The notes under the pieces: model-generated
Seen by the model: only the letters and a program-made list of their open reading frames with translations
What the model was told of the DNA's origin: nothing
Database searches by the model: none
In this document: piece after piece, positions 1 through 7,648 of the stretch
How the letters are laid out: each line of letters begins with the position of its first letter
How positions within the stretch are numbered: the stretch's first letter is position 1
From: JBHHYS01 sp046757645
GTDB taxonomy: Bacteria > Acidobacteriota > Terriglobia > Acidiferrales > 2-02-FULL-67-57
Direction of reading: 5' to 3'
Assembly (NCBI GenBank): GCA_046757645.1
Contig: JBHHYS010000052.1
Location: forward strand, 1-17,119
Length of the DNA: 17,119 nt
Program-made: the position numbers and the translations under genes

Positions 1-1
1 G

Positions 2-64
2 ATTACCGACCACATTCGCCAGCAAACCGTCTCCCCCAGCGCCCACTTCCGCGTCGTCCCCTAA
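2..64 (+). CDS. 3' end of an unidentified gene (partial)
   Basis: The frame beginning at base 2 is open from the window edge and ends in TAA at 62-64. The last 20 codons end in ...SAHFRVVP. Almost every third position is C or G (about 17 of 20), as in the genes downstream, so this looks like real coding sequence rather than chance. Too little is visible to assign a family or function. It runs in the same direction as the two-component genes but is about 300 nt away, so an operon link is doubtful. Confidence 0.5.
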   Translation: MTDHIRQQTVSPSAHFRVVP

Positions 65-361
65 GCCAGCGGCTGTCGCCGCTCAGCGGAATCCCCCACT
101 TCAGCCAATGAGGATAATGATCAGGTCGCTGGGAGAATTCGGGCTATACCATTACGATTACCATCACCATTGGCTCAATTCCGTCGGCTCGAGAGACAGC
201 ACTCCAAGGCCAATGCCGCATCAAAAGATAATTATTGGAGGGGGCTACAAAAAATGGGACGCGGGATACCAATTTTGGGATAGAATCCTCCGGGGCGATT
301 AATCAGCCAGGGACCGCCCCGGAGCAGGACCCGTTGGCCTTCGCGAATCGGGCGGGGGGAG
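65..361. other. Intergenic region before the histidine kinase, no clear gene
   Basis: About 297 nt, noticeably less GC-rich than its surroundings between roughly 100 and 290. It holds short tandem-like ATTACC/ATCACC runs near 147-170 and an AT-rich GATAAT at 227-232 that could serve as a -10 element, although I see no matching -35. A strong Shine-Dalgarno-like GGAGGGG (about 237-244) lies 9 nt before a nine-codon ORF at 254-283. No known riboswitch, tRNA or convincing terminator is visible. It probably carries the promoter and leader of the two-component operon. Confidence 0.4.
254..283 (+). CDS. Possible nine-residue leader peptide
   Basis: ATG at 254 opens a short frame, MGRGIPILG, closed by TAG at 281. 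A purine-rich GGAGGGG ends 9 nt before the ATG, which is a far better ribosome-binding arrangement than that of the kinase gene downstream (start 362). This could be a leader peptide or simply chance. There is no sequence recognition to support a function. Confidence 0.2.
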   Translation: MGRGIPILG

Positions 362-3259
362 ATGAACGAGTCGCGAGCCGAGCCCCGGATTTGGCGGGAA
401 TACAAGTTGCGCTCGGTGGCGCTGCTGCTGGCTCTGGCCACGCTGGCGGCGGTGGTCTTCGCCAGCATCAACTTTGCCCAGCGGGCCCGCTACGTCCGCC
501 CCTACGACGGCATCGATTGGGGCGAAACCAAAGAAGGGGTGCGCGCCAGCATCGTCTGGCAGGACACCCCCGGGGATCGCGCCGGGATTCGTCCCGGGGA
601 CATCCTGCTCGCCATTGACGCCCGCCGCATCCGCCGCCCCATCGACGTCACCAAGCAGCTCTTCCGTGCCCAGCCCGGCACCCAACTCACCTATGTGTTG
701 CGCCGCCTGGGCCACGCCCGGCCGGTCACCACCACCGTAGTGGCCATTCCCCAGCCCGACCCCTTCTCCTTGCGCGGCTTCTTGGAGTTCGTGGGGCTGC
801 TCTACCTCGGCATCGGCCTCTTCGTTCTCCTCAAACGCTGGAACAGCCCCCACGCCCTGCACTTTTATTTGTTCTGCCTGGCGAGCTTCATCTTCTATAG
901 CTTCAGCTACAGCGGCAAGTTCAACCGCTTCGATTGGAGCATCTACTGGGCGGACGTGGTAGCGCGGCTCTTGCAGCCGGCGCTCTTCCTGCACTTCGCC
1001 CTGGCCTTCCCCGAACCCAACCGCTGGTTCGTGCGCCGGCGCTGGCTCTTCGCGGTTGTCTACCTGCCGGCCGCCGCCCTGCTGCTGGTGCACGTCCTGG
1101 CCATCGGCAAGCCCCTGGTGCCGCGCTCCATCGAAATGTTCAACCGCTTCGACCAGATCGAATTCATTCACCTGGCGATTCTCTTCCTGCTCGCCGCCAT
1201 CGTGTTTGAAGCCACCTACCGGCAGTCGCGCAACCCGGTGCTCACCCAGCAGATGAAGTGGGTGACCCGGGGCCTCTGGCTGGCCCTGCTGCCCTTCATC
1301 ACCTTCTACGTGCTCCCCCTCTCCCTGGGGACGGTGCCCACCGACCCGATGAAGGTGGCCACCCTGGCCCTGGCTTTTATCCCCCTCACCTTTGGCTACG
1401 CCATCGTCCGCTACCGGTTGATGGACGTGGACATCATCTTCCGCCGCGGGGTGGCTTTCACCCTGGCCACCGCCGCCATCGCCGCCATCTATTTCGGCCT
1501 CGCCGTGGCCATTGCCGAGCTGTTCAAAACCCGCACCGGCTTCGGCAGCGTCGGGGTGGTCATCGCCATCATCATCGCCGCCGTTCTCTTCCAGCCCATC
1601 AAGGAGTGGACCCAACTCCAGCTCGAGCGCCTCTTCTACCGCGAGCGCTTCGACCTGCGACGAACCCTGGAAGGCTTCGCCCGGGAACTCTCCAGCGAAG
1701 TCCACCTCGACCGCCTGCTGGCCAAATTGCTGGATCGGCTGGCGCGCACCCTGCGGGTGGAGCGCATCGCCATCTTTCTCGAAGAGGAGGGCGGGGCCGA
1801 GCGCTCCGCGGCCCTCTTTCGCGTGACCCGCGCCCAGGGAATCGGCCGCGACGCTACCGGGATGAGCATCAGCTTGCAGCGCAGCGACGCGGGCGCCCCC
1901 GGCGGCTACCTGTTCGTGGAAAGCGGGCAACCCGTGGCCCGCCTCGCCCCCGACGACCAGCGCTGGCTGGAACACCGCGGCTTGCATTACCTCATCCCCT
2001 GCCGCGTGCAGAACCGCACCATGGCTTTGCTGGCTCTGGGCAAGACCCCCGAGGGCAGCTTCCTCTCCAGCGAAGACATCGGACTGCTCGAAACCCTGGC
2101 CGATTACATCGCCATCGCCCTGGAAAACGCCCGCCTCTACCAACGCTTGGCCCAAAAGGCAGAGCAGGTCGCCCAGCTCAAAGATTTCACTGAAAACATC
2201 CTGGAGTCCACCAGCGTCGGCCTGGTGGCGGTGGGCCCGGACGAGCGCATCGAGTCCTGGAACCACTCCATGGAGCGGCTCAGCGGACGCTCCCGCCAGG
2301 ACGTGCTGGGGCGGCGGCTGGCCCAGGTGTTTCCGCCGGCGCTGGTGGCCGAACTCCAGGCGCGCCGGGGCACGGCGCAGCTCAGTTCGCTCTACAAGTT
2401 CTACCTCCCCCGCACCGATGGGGGCCGCGCAGTCACCAACATCGCCTTGGCGCCCCTGGTGAGCAAGCAGGGCCAGCCCATCGGCCGGCTGCTGGTCTTC
2501 GACGACATCAGCGAGCGGGTGCAACTCGAAAGCCAACTCTTGCAGGCGGAAAAGCTGAGCTCCATCGGCTTGCTGGCCGCCGGGGTGGCCCACGAGGTCA
2601 ACACCCCGCTGGCGGTCATCTCCAACTACGCCCAGATGCTGGCCAAGCGGCTCCCGAGCCAAGACTCCCGCGCCGCCTTGGTGGACAAAATCGTCAAGCA
2701 AACCTTCCGCGCCTCCGAGATCATCTCCGGCCTGCTGAACTTCTCTCGCACCGGCCCCGCCGCCTTCGGCGAAGTCAACTTGAACCGCACCCTGCGCGAC
2801 ACCCTGGCGCTGGTGGAGCCGCAGTTGAAGAGCAACCAGGTGGCGGTGGAAACCTTCCTGGACGACACGCTGCCCCCGGTCCCCGGCGACGCCGGCAAGC
2901 TGCAGCAGGTCTTCTTGAACCTGTTCTTCAACGCCCGCGATGCCATGTCCCCGGGAGGCCGACTGACCGTCCGCACCCGCCGCCAGCTCGACCCCCTCGG
3001 CACCCGGGTGCAAGTGGAGGTCCGCGACACCGGCGTGGGCATTTCCCCGGAAAACCTGAGCAAAATCTACGACCCTTTCTTCACCACCAAAACCACCGGG
3101 CGGGGCACCGGCCTGGGGCTGGCGGTCACCTACGGCATCATCCAGGAGCACAACGGCACCCTCCAGGTAAGCTCCCGCCCCGGCGAGGGTACTTGCTTCC
3201 GACTGGAATTTCCCTTGCCCAGGCCCGTGGCTGCCCCTCAGGGGGAGAGTGATGGCTAA
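362..3259 (+). CDS. Membrane-bound sensor histidine kinase (PDZ, multi-TM, GAF, PAS, HisKA, HATPase)
   Basis: A 965-residue sensor kinase that would autophosphorylate on His and pass phosphate to the regulator encoded next. TM1 lies at about residues 18-36. A PDZ domain follows at about 50-125, with AGIRPGDILLAID at 74-86. Next come several membrane helices (about 138-415), ending in the GYAIVRYRLMDVD type of segment common in large soil-bacterial kinases. A GAF-like domain (about 430-590), a short coiled linker, and a PAS domain (about 610-720) precede the catalytic core. The H-box AHEVNTPL places the phospho-acceptor at His744. The ATP-binding domain shows Asn853/Asn857 (N-box), DTGVGIS from Asp889, DPFFTT, and GRGTGLGLA. 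The Shine-Dalgarno-like GGGGGGAG runs straight into the ATG at 362 with almost no spacer. No upstream in-frame start exists, so 362 is kept. The 3' end overlaps the regulator gene by 8 nt, indicating translational coupling. The signal sensed is unknown. Confidence 0.93.
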   Translation: MNESRAEPRIWREYKLRSVALLLALATLAAVVFASINFAQRARYVRPYDGIDWGETKEGVRASIVWQDTPGDRAGIRPGDILLAIDARRIRRPIDVTKQLFRAQPGTQLTYVLRRLGHARPVTTTVVAIPQPDPFSLRGFLEFVGLLYLGIGLFVLLKRWNSPHALHFYLFCLASFIFYSFSYSGKFNRFDWSIYWADVVARLLQPALFLHFALAFPEPNRWFVRRRWLFAVVYLPAAALLLVHVLAIGKPLVPRSIEMFNRFDQIEFIHLAILFLLAAIVFEATYRQSRNPVLTQQMKWVTRGLWLALLPFITFYVLPLSLGTVPTDPMKVATLALAFIPLTFGYAIVRYRLMDVDIIFRRGVAFTLATAAIAAIYFGLAVAIAELFKTRTGFGSVGVVIAIIIAAVLFQPIKEWTQLQLERLFYRERFDLRRTLEGFARELSSEVHLDRLLAKLLDRLARTLRVERIAIFLEEEGGAERSAALFRVTRAQGIGRDATGMSISLQRSDAGAPGGYLFVESGQPVARLAPDDQRWLEHRGLHYLIPCRVQNRTMALLALGKTPEGSFLSSEDIGLLETLADYIAIALENARLYQRLAQKAEQVAQLKDFTENILESTSVGLVAVGPDERIESWNHSMERLSGRSRQDVLGRRLAQVFPPALVAELQARRGTAQLSSLYKFYLPRTDGGRAVTNIALAPLVSKQGQPIGRLLVFDDISERVQLESQLLQAEKLSSIGLLAAGVAHEVNTPLAVISNYAQMLAKRLPSQDSRAALVDKIVKQTFRASEIISGLLNFSRTGPAAFGEVNLNRTLRDTLALVEPQLKSNQVAVETFLDDTLPPVPGDAGKLQQVFLNLFFNARDAMSPGGRLTVRTRRQLDPLGTRVQVEVRDTGVGISPENLSKIYDPFFTTKTTGRGTGLGLAVTYGIIQEHNGTLQVSSRPGEGTCFRLEFPLPRPVAAPQGESDG

Positions 3260-4685
3260 CGCGCGCGGTCACATTCTGGTTGTGGACGACGAAGCCGACG
3301 TCCGCGAAACCCTCGACGCCCTGCTCACCTCGGTGGGCTTCACCACCAGCTTTGCCGGGGACGCCGAGGGCGGCCTGAAGGCCATGACCGAGCAGCCCTG
3401 CGACCTGGTGCTGCTTGACGTCAAGCTCCCCGGGCGCAGCGGCCTGGCGGTGCTGCAGGAATTCCGCCGCCTGAATGCCGAGCTCCCCATCATCGTGCTC
3501 ACCGCGCTCAAGGACATTGACGTCGCCCGCGCCGCTTTCAAGAACGGGGCCCAGGACTACATCCCCAAGCCCTGGGACGCGGACGAACTGATCGCCCAGA
3601 TTCACCGCGCTCTGGAACAGCGCAAGTTGGCGCAAGAAAACGTGCGGCTGAAACGCGCCCTCAAAGCCCGCTATCAGCTGGCGAACATCGTGGGCAAGGG
3701 CTCGGCCATGCAGAAGATTTTCGACTTGGTGGAGCAGGTGGCGCCCACCCGCGCCACCGTGCTCGTCTCCGGGGAGAGCGGCACCGGAAAAGAGCTCATC
3801 GCCCATACCATCCACAACCGCAGCCCCCGGGCCAACTGTTCTTTCGTGCCGGTCAACACCGGCTCGATGCCCGACGACCTGCTGGAGTCCATCCTCTTCG
3901 GCCACGTCAAAGGCGCCTTCACCTCGGCGGTGGCCTCGAAGAAAGGCCTGTTTGAGGTGGCCCACCAGGGCACGATTTTCTTCGACGAGATCGCCACCGT
4001 CGGCCCCCAAACCCAGGCCAAGCTGCTGCGCGTCCTCCAGGAAGGCGAGTTCATGCGCCTGGGCGGCAACGAGACCGTCAAGGTGGACGTGCGCATCCTG
4101 GCCGCCACCAACGTGGACTTGAAGAAGCTGGTGGCCGAGGGCCGCTTCCGCGACGACCTCTACTACCGCCTCAAGGTCATCACCGTCGATCTCCCCGCCC
4201 TCCGCCAGCGCCGGGAGGACATTCCCCTGCTGGTCGAGCACTTCATCCAAAAGTACTGCGCCGAAAACCGGAAGCCGCCGCACCGCTTCACCCCGGAGGC
4301 GCTGCAGTTGCTGGTGGACTACTCCTGGCCGGGGAACGTGCGCGAGCTGGAAAACACCATCGAACGCGCGGTGGTGCTCTCCTCCCACGAGGAGATGGAC
4401 GCCTCCCTGCTCCCGGATGAGATTGCTCGCCCCCACCTGCTCGGGGACGCGAGCCGCGAACAACGCTCCCTGTTCGACATCGTGGAGGAGTACGAGCGCC
4501 GCATCATCCTGGATGCGCTCGACCACGCCGGCGGCTCCCAGACCGACGCTGCCCGTCGCCTGCAAATCCCCCTCTCCACCTTGAACCAGAAGGTCAAGCG
4601 TCTCGGCATTCCCGTTCGTCGCAGCGCCCCGAGCGAAGGCGGAGACGACCGCCGCCGCTCCCGCCGCCACAACGGCGGCGCCTGA
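3252..4685 (+). CDS. Sigma-54-dependent response regulator (NtrC/AtoC family)
   Basis: A 477-residue activator: receiver, AAA+ and DNA-binding domains in the standard order. In the receiver, Asp12-Asp13, the phospho-acceptor Asp56 (LVLLDVKLPG), Thr84 and Lys106 are all present. The AAA+ domain has Walker A GESGTGKE (Gly174-Lys180) and Walker B FFDEI with Asp245-Glu246. The sigma-54-contacting loop reads GAFTSA (221-226) instead of GAFTGA. A Fis-type helix-turn-helix lies at about residues 425-465 (GGSQTDAARRL), followed by an Arg-rich tail. ATG 3252 is preferred over GTG 3249 because GGGGGAG lies 5 nt before it. The gene overlaps the kinase stop by 8 nt, so the kinase is almost certainly its partner. 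Targets should be -24/-12 promoters; none was found in this window. It is expected to hydrolyse ATP to open sigma-54 RNA polymerase complexes. Confidence 0.93.
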   Translation: MANARGHILVVDDEADVRETLDALLTSVGFTTSFAGDAEGGLKAMTEQPCDLVLLDVKLPGRSGLAVLQEFRRLNAELPIIVLTALKDIDVARAAFKNGAQDYIPKPWDADELIAQIHRALEQRKLAQENVRLKRALKARYQLANIVGKGSAMQKIFDLVEQVAPTRATVLVSGESGTGKELIAHTIHNRSPRANCSFVPVNTGSMPDDLLESILFGHVKGAFTSAVASKKGLFEVAHQGTIFFDEIATVGPQTQAKLLRVLQEGEFMRLGGNETVKVDVRILAATNVDLKKLVAEGRFRDDLYYRLKVITVDLPALRQRREDIPLLVEHFIQKYCAENRKPPHRFTPEALQLLVDYSWPGNVRELENTIERAVVLSSHEEMDASLLPDEIARPHLLGDASREQRSLFDIVEEYERRIILDALDHAGGSQTDAARRLQIPLSTLNQKVKRLGIPVRRSAPSEGGDDRRRSRRHNGGA

Positions 4686-4710
4686 CCCCGAAACCCCACG
4701 CTGTCCCCCC

Positions 4711-4741
4711 CCGAGGCTGAAATCCTGCCTCTTGGGCTTTA
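4711..4741 (+). terminator. Weak candidate terminator after the response regulator
   Basis: GAGGC (4713-4717) can pair with GCCTC (4727-4731) across a 9-nt loop. A flanking CCC/GGG pairing lengthens the stem, interrupted by a TT bulge. Only a short T run (4738-4741) follows. Position just after the stop codon is right, but the stem is short, so intrinsic termination is only possible. Confidence 0.3.
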
Positions 4742-4770
4742 TCGGCGCCTTTCGCTTTTCGTGTGCGAGC

Positions 4771-4873
4771 GGGTAGCGCGGGGGCCCGGAGGGTACCCGC
4801 GGCTTGTTGCCGGCAACCCGCAGGAAGGCCTGCCCCGCCGCTAGCGGCGCCGGCGGCCATCCTGCGCTACCAG
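4771..4873. repeat. REP-like palindrome, GGTAGCGCGGG family, copy 1 (long form)
   Basis: The left arm begins GGGTAGCGCGGG (from 4771) and the right end reads CCTGCGCTACC (4861-4871), the inverse of the left arm with one mismatch. Inside, GCGGGTA and TACCCGC can also pair, and there is a GC-rich core. The same arm occurs at 4970, at both ends of 9140-9207, and as a fragment near 9935. It is therefore a dispersed family in intergenic spaces, not a one-off terminator. No coding capacity is visible. Confidence 0.6.
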
Positions 4874-4913
4874 CGAGCGCTCCGTTTGAGACGTTTCGGT
4901 TTTCCGCACTGGG

Positions 4914-4943
4914 TTGACCGGATGCGCGCCGGGGGTCTATGCT
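4914..4943 (+). promoter_or_regulatory. Candidate sigma-70 promoter for pta
   Basis: TTGACC (4914-4919) matches the -35 consensus at five of six positions. TATGCT (4938-4943) matches the -10 at four of six, with an 18-nt spacer. Transcription would begin near 4950, giving pta a leader of about 130 nt that contains two strong palindromes. This is prediction from sequence only. Confidence 0.4.
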
Positions 4944-4969
4944 GCCTGCCGCCGCCCACAACAGCGAGC

Positions 4970-5003
4970 GGTAGCGCGGGTTCCCGAAGGGTACCCGCGG
5001 TAC
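4970..5003. repeat. REP-like hairpin, GGTAGCGCGGG family, copy 2 (short form)
   Basis: It begins GGTAGCGCGGGTTCCCG. GCGGGT-T-CCC pairs with GGG-T-ACCCGC around a GAA loop, which forms a compact stem of nine base pairs with one T-T mismatch. The first 17 nt are the exact inverse of the right arm at 9191-9207. It lies inside the predicted pta leader. Confidence 0.6.
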
Positions 5004-5006
5004 TCT

Positions 5007-5056
5007 CTGAGCGTAGCGAAGAATCTCTGCGATGCTTCACTTCGTTCAGCATGACA
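5007..5056. repeat. Palindromic repeat with GCGAAGAATCTC core (second family), copy 1
   Basis: CTGAGCGTAGCGAAG (5007-5021) and the inverse of CTTCACTTCGTTCAG (5036-5050) agree at 12 of 15 positions. The centre carries AATCTCTGC and the right flank ATGACAG. A related element with the same GAAGAATCTC and AATGACA parts is found at 7649-7746. From general knowledge, near-identical sequences are scattered through intergenic regions of acidobacterial genomes. Its right edge lies only about 23 nt before the pta start codon. Confidence 0.55.
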
Positions 5057-5078
5057 GAAGTATGCGGCGGCCCTGCTG

Positions 5079-6074
5079 ATGAAAATCCTCGAAACCCTCA
5101 AAGACCGCGCCCGCGCTTACCCGCAGCACATCGTTCTCCCCGAAGGCGAAGACCCGCGCACCCTCCAGGCCGCCGCCCAAATCGCCCGGGAAGGCTTCGC
5201 CCGCATCACCGTGCTGGGGCGGGCGCTGGAGCGGCCGCCGGGGGTTTCCTTCCGCGACCCCGCCACCAGCGACAAGCTCGCCGCCTACGCCCGGCTCTAT
5301 TTTGAGCGGCGGCGCAGCCGCGGCCTCACCGAAGAGGAAGCTCGGGGCGTCGCCGCCCGGCCGCTCTATTTCGCTGACTTGATGGTGGCCGCGGGCGACG
5401 CCGATGGCTCGGTGGGCGGCGCCCGGAACACTTCGGCCGAAACGGTGCGCGCCGCCTTGCACTGCATTGGGCTGGCGCGGGAGTGGTCCGTGGTGTCGAG
5501 CTTCTTCTTGATGCTGCTGCCGCGGGCCGAATTCGGCGTCAAGGGCGCCCTGCTCTACGCCGACTGCGGCGTGCTGCCCGACCCGAACCCGCAACAACTG
5601 GCGGAAATCGCTCGGCAAACCGCGGAGAATACCCGCGCCTTCCTGGAAGCCGAGCCTCGCGTCGCCCTGCTCTCGTTTTCCACCCAGGGCAGCGCCCAAC
5701 ACCCGCGCGTGCAAAAAGTCCGCGAAGCCCTGCGTATCGTCCGGGCACGCCAGCCCGACCTGCTGGTGGACGGCGAGCTGCAAGCCGACGCCGCGCTCAT
5801 CCCCCGCGTGGGCAGCGCGAAAGCCCCCGGCAGCATGGTCGCCGGGCGCGCCAATACCCTGATCTTTCCTGACCTCGATGCGGGCAACATCGCCTACAAG
5901 CTCACCGAGCGCCTCGCGGGGGCCATCGCGCTCGGCCCCATCCTGCAAGGGCTGGAGAAGCCCGCCAACGATTTATCCCGGGGTTGCTCGGCCGAGGACA
6001 TCGTCAACGTGGTGGCCCTCACCGCCCTCCAGGCCATTGCCCGCAAACAGCGCTGCGGCCAGCTCCCCGGCTGA
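5079..6074 (+). CDS. pta: Phosphate acetyltransferase
   Basis: A 331-residue protein matching the usual length of the short form of Pta, which interconverts acetyl-CoA plus phosphate with acetyl phosphate plus CoA in the cytosol. Family landmarks include IVLPEGEDPRTLQAA near the N-terminus, GDADGSVGGA, the TLIFPDLDAGNIAYKLTERL block, and the C-terminal GPILQGLEKPANDLSRGCS followed by VEDIVNVVALTA-like sequence (here AEDIVNVVALTA). These favour Pta over the related phosphate butyryltransferase. ATG 5079 gives the family N-terminus, but no good Shine-Dalgarno is visible, perhaps because a repeat ends just upstream. No acetate kinase gene is in the window, so the acetate branch cannot be confirmed. 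Acetyl phosphate might also be a phosphodonor for response regulators. Confidence 0.93.
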   Translation: MKILETLKDRARAYPQHIVLPEGEDPRTLQAAAQIAREGFARITVLGRALERPPGVSFRDPATSDKLAAYARLYFERRRSRGLTEEEARGVAARPLYFADLMVAAGDADGSVGGARNTSAETVRAALHCIGLAREWSVVSSFFLMLLPRAEFGVKGALLYADCGVLPDPNPQQLAEIARQTAENTRAFLEAEPRVALLSFSTQGSAQHPRVQKVREALRIVRARQPDLLVDGELQADAALIPRVGSAKAPGSMVAGRANTLIFPDLDAGNIAYKLTERLAGAIALGPILQGLEKPANDLSRGCSAEDIVNVVALTALQAIARKQRCGQLPG

Positions 6075-6092
6075 GAGTACCGCGGCTCCCCT

Positions 6093-6152
6093 GCCCCTCG
6101 ACTCCACTCGGGGCAAGCGAGGACCCGCGCTCCCTGCGCTGCGGGGAGTTTT
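6093..6152 (+). terminator. Hairpins after pta, possible terminator
   Basis: Two small inverted repeats follow the pta stop. GCCCC (6093-6097) pairs with GGGGC (6110-6114). CTCCC (6130-6134) pairs with GGGAG (6144-6148) and is followed directly by TTTT (6149-6152). The second resembles a weak intrinsic terminator. The first, with its CTCGACTCCACTCGGGG wording, may be another dispersed repeat. Confidence 0.35.
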
Positions 6153-6205
6153 CCTGAACACACGAAACCCGAAATTCGAAAAACAAAACTCGCCCGGAAA
6201 CCAAT

Positions 6206-7039
6206 TCAGCGTAGCAGTGAGGCGAGAAACGCGCGCAGCCGGGCGGCGTAGTCGGCGGGATCGGCGATGTAGAGCGGCTCGTGGCAGGCGTCCGGGTAGG
6301 AGACGAATGTCTTGGGCGGATTGGCAGCGGCAAAGAGTTCTTCGCCCAGCGTGAAGGGAATCGTCGGGTCCTGCTGGCAGTGCGCCACCAGCACCGGCCG
6401 GTGAATCTTTTTCAGCTTCGCCGCTGAGTCGAACTTCGACCGGATGATGTAGCCCAGGCCCGGAATCCCCATCGCCCGCTGCACCACCCGGCGGGCGGAG
6501 GGGAAGCCGGCTTCGAGAATCAGCCCGGCGACTTCTCGTTTCCTCGCCAGCTCCACCCCCACCGCCACCCCCAGCGACTGCCCCAGCACCACCAGCCGCT
6601 CGGGCGGCACCCCGCGCTCCCGCTGCAAGTAGTCGTAAGCAGCTTCCGCGTCGCGGTAGACGCCGGCTTCGCTCGGCCGGCCCTGGCTGCGCCCGTAGCC
6701 GCGGTAGTCCACGGCCAGGACGTTGGCCGGGAGCTGCTGGAGAAAGCCGATGTTCTCAATACGATTCGTCAGGTTGCCCGCGTTGCCGTGGAAGTAGAGC
6801 AGGGTGACCCGAGCGTCCGCCCCGGGAGCCCACCAGGCGTGCAGGCGCACGCCGTCGCTGGTGGTGAAGTAAACATCCTCTGCTTCGACGCCCCGCTCTT
6901 CGGGATTCCCCTCGCCGCTGGCGTGGCCATCGGGGAAAAAGACCAGGCGCTCTTCGAACAGTCGCAGCAGCAGCACCGCCAGCAACACGCCGACGAGTAC
7001 GGCCCGCGCCAACCCCCACAGGGTTTCCACGCTCGGCAC
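6206..7039 (-). CDS. Membrane-anchored alpha/beta hydrolase (serine hydrolase, BEM46/ABHD13-like)
   Basis: A 277-residue protein. An N-terminal hydrophobic helix (about residues 8-28) probably anchors it to the inner membrane. The alpha/beta hydrolase fold follows: FHGNAGN at 83-89 (oxyanion-hole region), DYRGYGRS at 111-118, nucleophile elbow GQSLG with Ser155, and likely acid Asp224 (CQQDPTIPF) and His253 (ACHEP). The complete triad suggests an active esterase, lipase or peptidase-like hydrolase, but the substrate cannot be read from sequence. The start is GTG at 7037-7039, with GGGAGG 9 nt upstream; no in-frame ATG is nearby. It lies 17 nt downstream of purE on the same strand and is probably co-transcribed, although no metabolic link with purine synthesis is evident. 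Confidence 0.88.
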   Translation of the reverse strand: MPSVETLWGLARAVLVGVLLAVLLLRLFEERLVFFPDGHASGEGNPEERGVEAEDVYFTTSDGVRLHAWWAPGADARVTLLYFHGNAGNLTNRIENIGFLQQLPANVLAVDYRGYGRSQGRPSEAGVYRDAEAAYDYLQRERGVPPERLVVLGQSLGVAVGVELARKREVAGLILEAGFPSARRVVQRAMGIPGLGYIIRSKFDSAAKLKKIHRPVLVAHCQQDPTIPFTLGEELFAAANPPKTFVSYPDACHEPLYIADPADYAARLRAFLASLLR

Positions 7040-7056
7040 GATGCCGTGCCTCCCTT

Positions 7057-7617
7057 CTACTCCGGCTGGAATTGCTGTTTGATGCGGGCGGACTTTTCGG
7101 CCACCGAGCGGGCCAGCTCTTCCTTGTAGCGGCGGAGGCGCGCGGCCAGTTGAGCGTTGCTGAGGGCGATGATTTCGGCGGCGAAGATGGCGGCGTTGCG
7201 CGCCCCGGGCTTGTCCACCGCCATCACCCCCACCGGCACCCCGGCGGGCATTTGCACGGTGGAATAGAGGGCGTCGAGCCCGGCGAGCGGCGTGGTGACC
7301 ACCGGAACGGCGATGACCGGCAGGGTGGTTTCAGCCGCCACGATCCCGGCCAGATGCGAGGCCCCGCCGGCGCCCACGATGATGACCTGGAGGCCCCGCG
7401 CCCCAGCACTGCGCGCATACTCCTGCGTGCGTTGCGGGGAGCGGTGGGCCGAGGTGACCTCCACCTCGAAGGGAATCGCGAGCTGCTGGAGCATCTGGAT
7501 GGTTTCGCTCATCACCGGCAGGTCGGTGTCCGAGCCCATCATCACGCTGACCAGCGGCTCACGGTTTTTCATCTGGGCTTGCTTTGCTTGTCGTGCGCTC
7601 CTTTTCTTCTGGGCCAT
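7057..7617 (-). CDS. purE: N5-carboxyaminoimidazole ribonucleotide mutase (PurE)
   Basis: A 186-residue class I PurE, which converts N5-CAIR to CAIR in de novo purine synthesis. The visible blocks are VSVMMGSDTDLPVM, the active-site SAHRSP, GAGGASHLAGIVAA, and GLDALYSTVQMPAGVPVG. An earlier in-frame ATG at 7653 was rejected because its first codons lie in a repeat. ATG 7615-7617 is chosen because AAGGGGAA precedes it. This leaves a basic extension (MAQKKRSARQAKQAQ) before the usual start of the family. A third ATG at 7572 would give a 171-residue protein without that extension but has a weaker ribosome site. Upstream on the same strand is purD, and the hydrolase follows after 17 nt. The usual partner purK is not next to it. 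Confidence 0.93.
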   Translation of the reverse strand: MAQKKRSARQAKQAQMKNREPLVSVMMGSDTDLPVMSETIQMLQQLAIPFEVEVTSAHRSPQRTQEYARSAGARGLQVIIVGAGGASHLAGIVAAETTLPVIAVPVVTTPLAGLDALYSTVQMPAGVPVGVMAVDKPGARNAAIFAAEIIALSNAQLAARLRRYKEELARSVAEKSARIKQQFQPE

Positions 7618-7648
7618 TTGGCTTCCCCTTAGCGTTTCCCACTCTTTT

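Larger units (their letters stand above)
4686..5078. other. Repeat-rich intergenic region before pta
   Basis: 393 nt with no credible gene. Frames crossing it are built of repeat sequence. In order it holds a weak terminator-like hairpin after the regulator (4713-4741), a GGTAGCGCGGG-type palindrome (about 4771-4873), a promoter candidate (4914-4943), a compact hairpin of the same family (4970-5003), and a different palindrome with GCGAAGAATCTC (about 5007-5056). Each is listed separately. Confidence 0.6.

Noticed and set aside
299..3151. Long minus-strand frame of 950 codons
   Set aside because: It lies exactly opposite the kinase gene. Its low-complexity Gly/Ala/Gln/Glu-rich product has no domain, as expected from a GC-rich gene's complement. 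The plus-strand frame has all kinase motifs.
3138..4961. Minus-strand frame of 607 codons
   Set aside because: It is opposite the response regulator and repeats, with no recognisable motif.
4763..5305. Plus-strand frame of 180 codons across the repeats
   Set aside because: It is composed of the palindromes and then runs into pta in the wrong frame, with Arg/Pro/Ala-rich translation.
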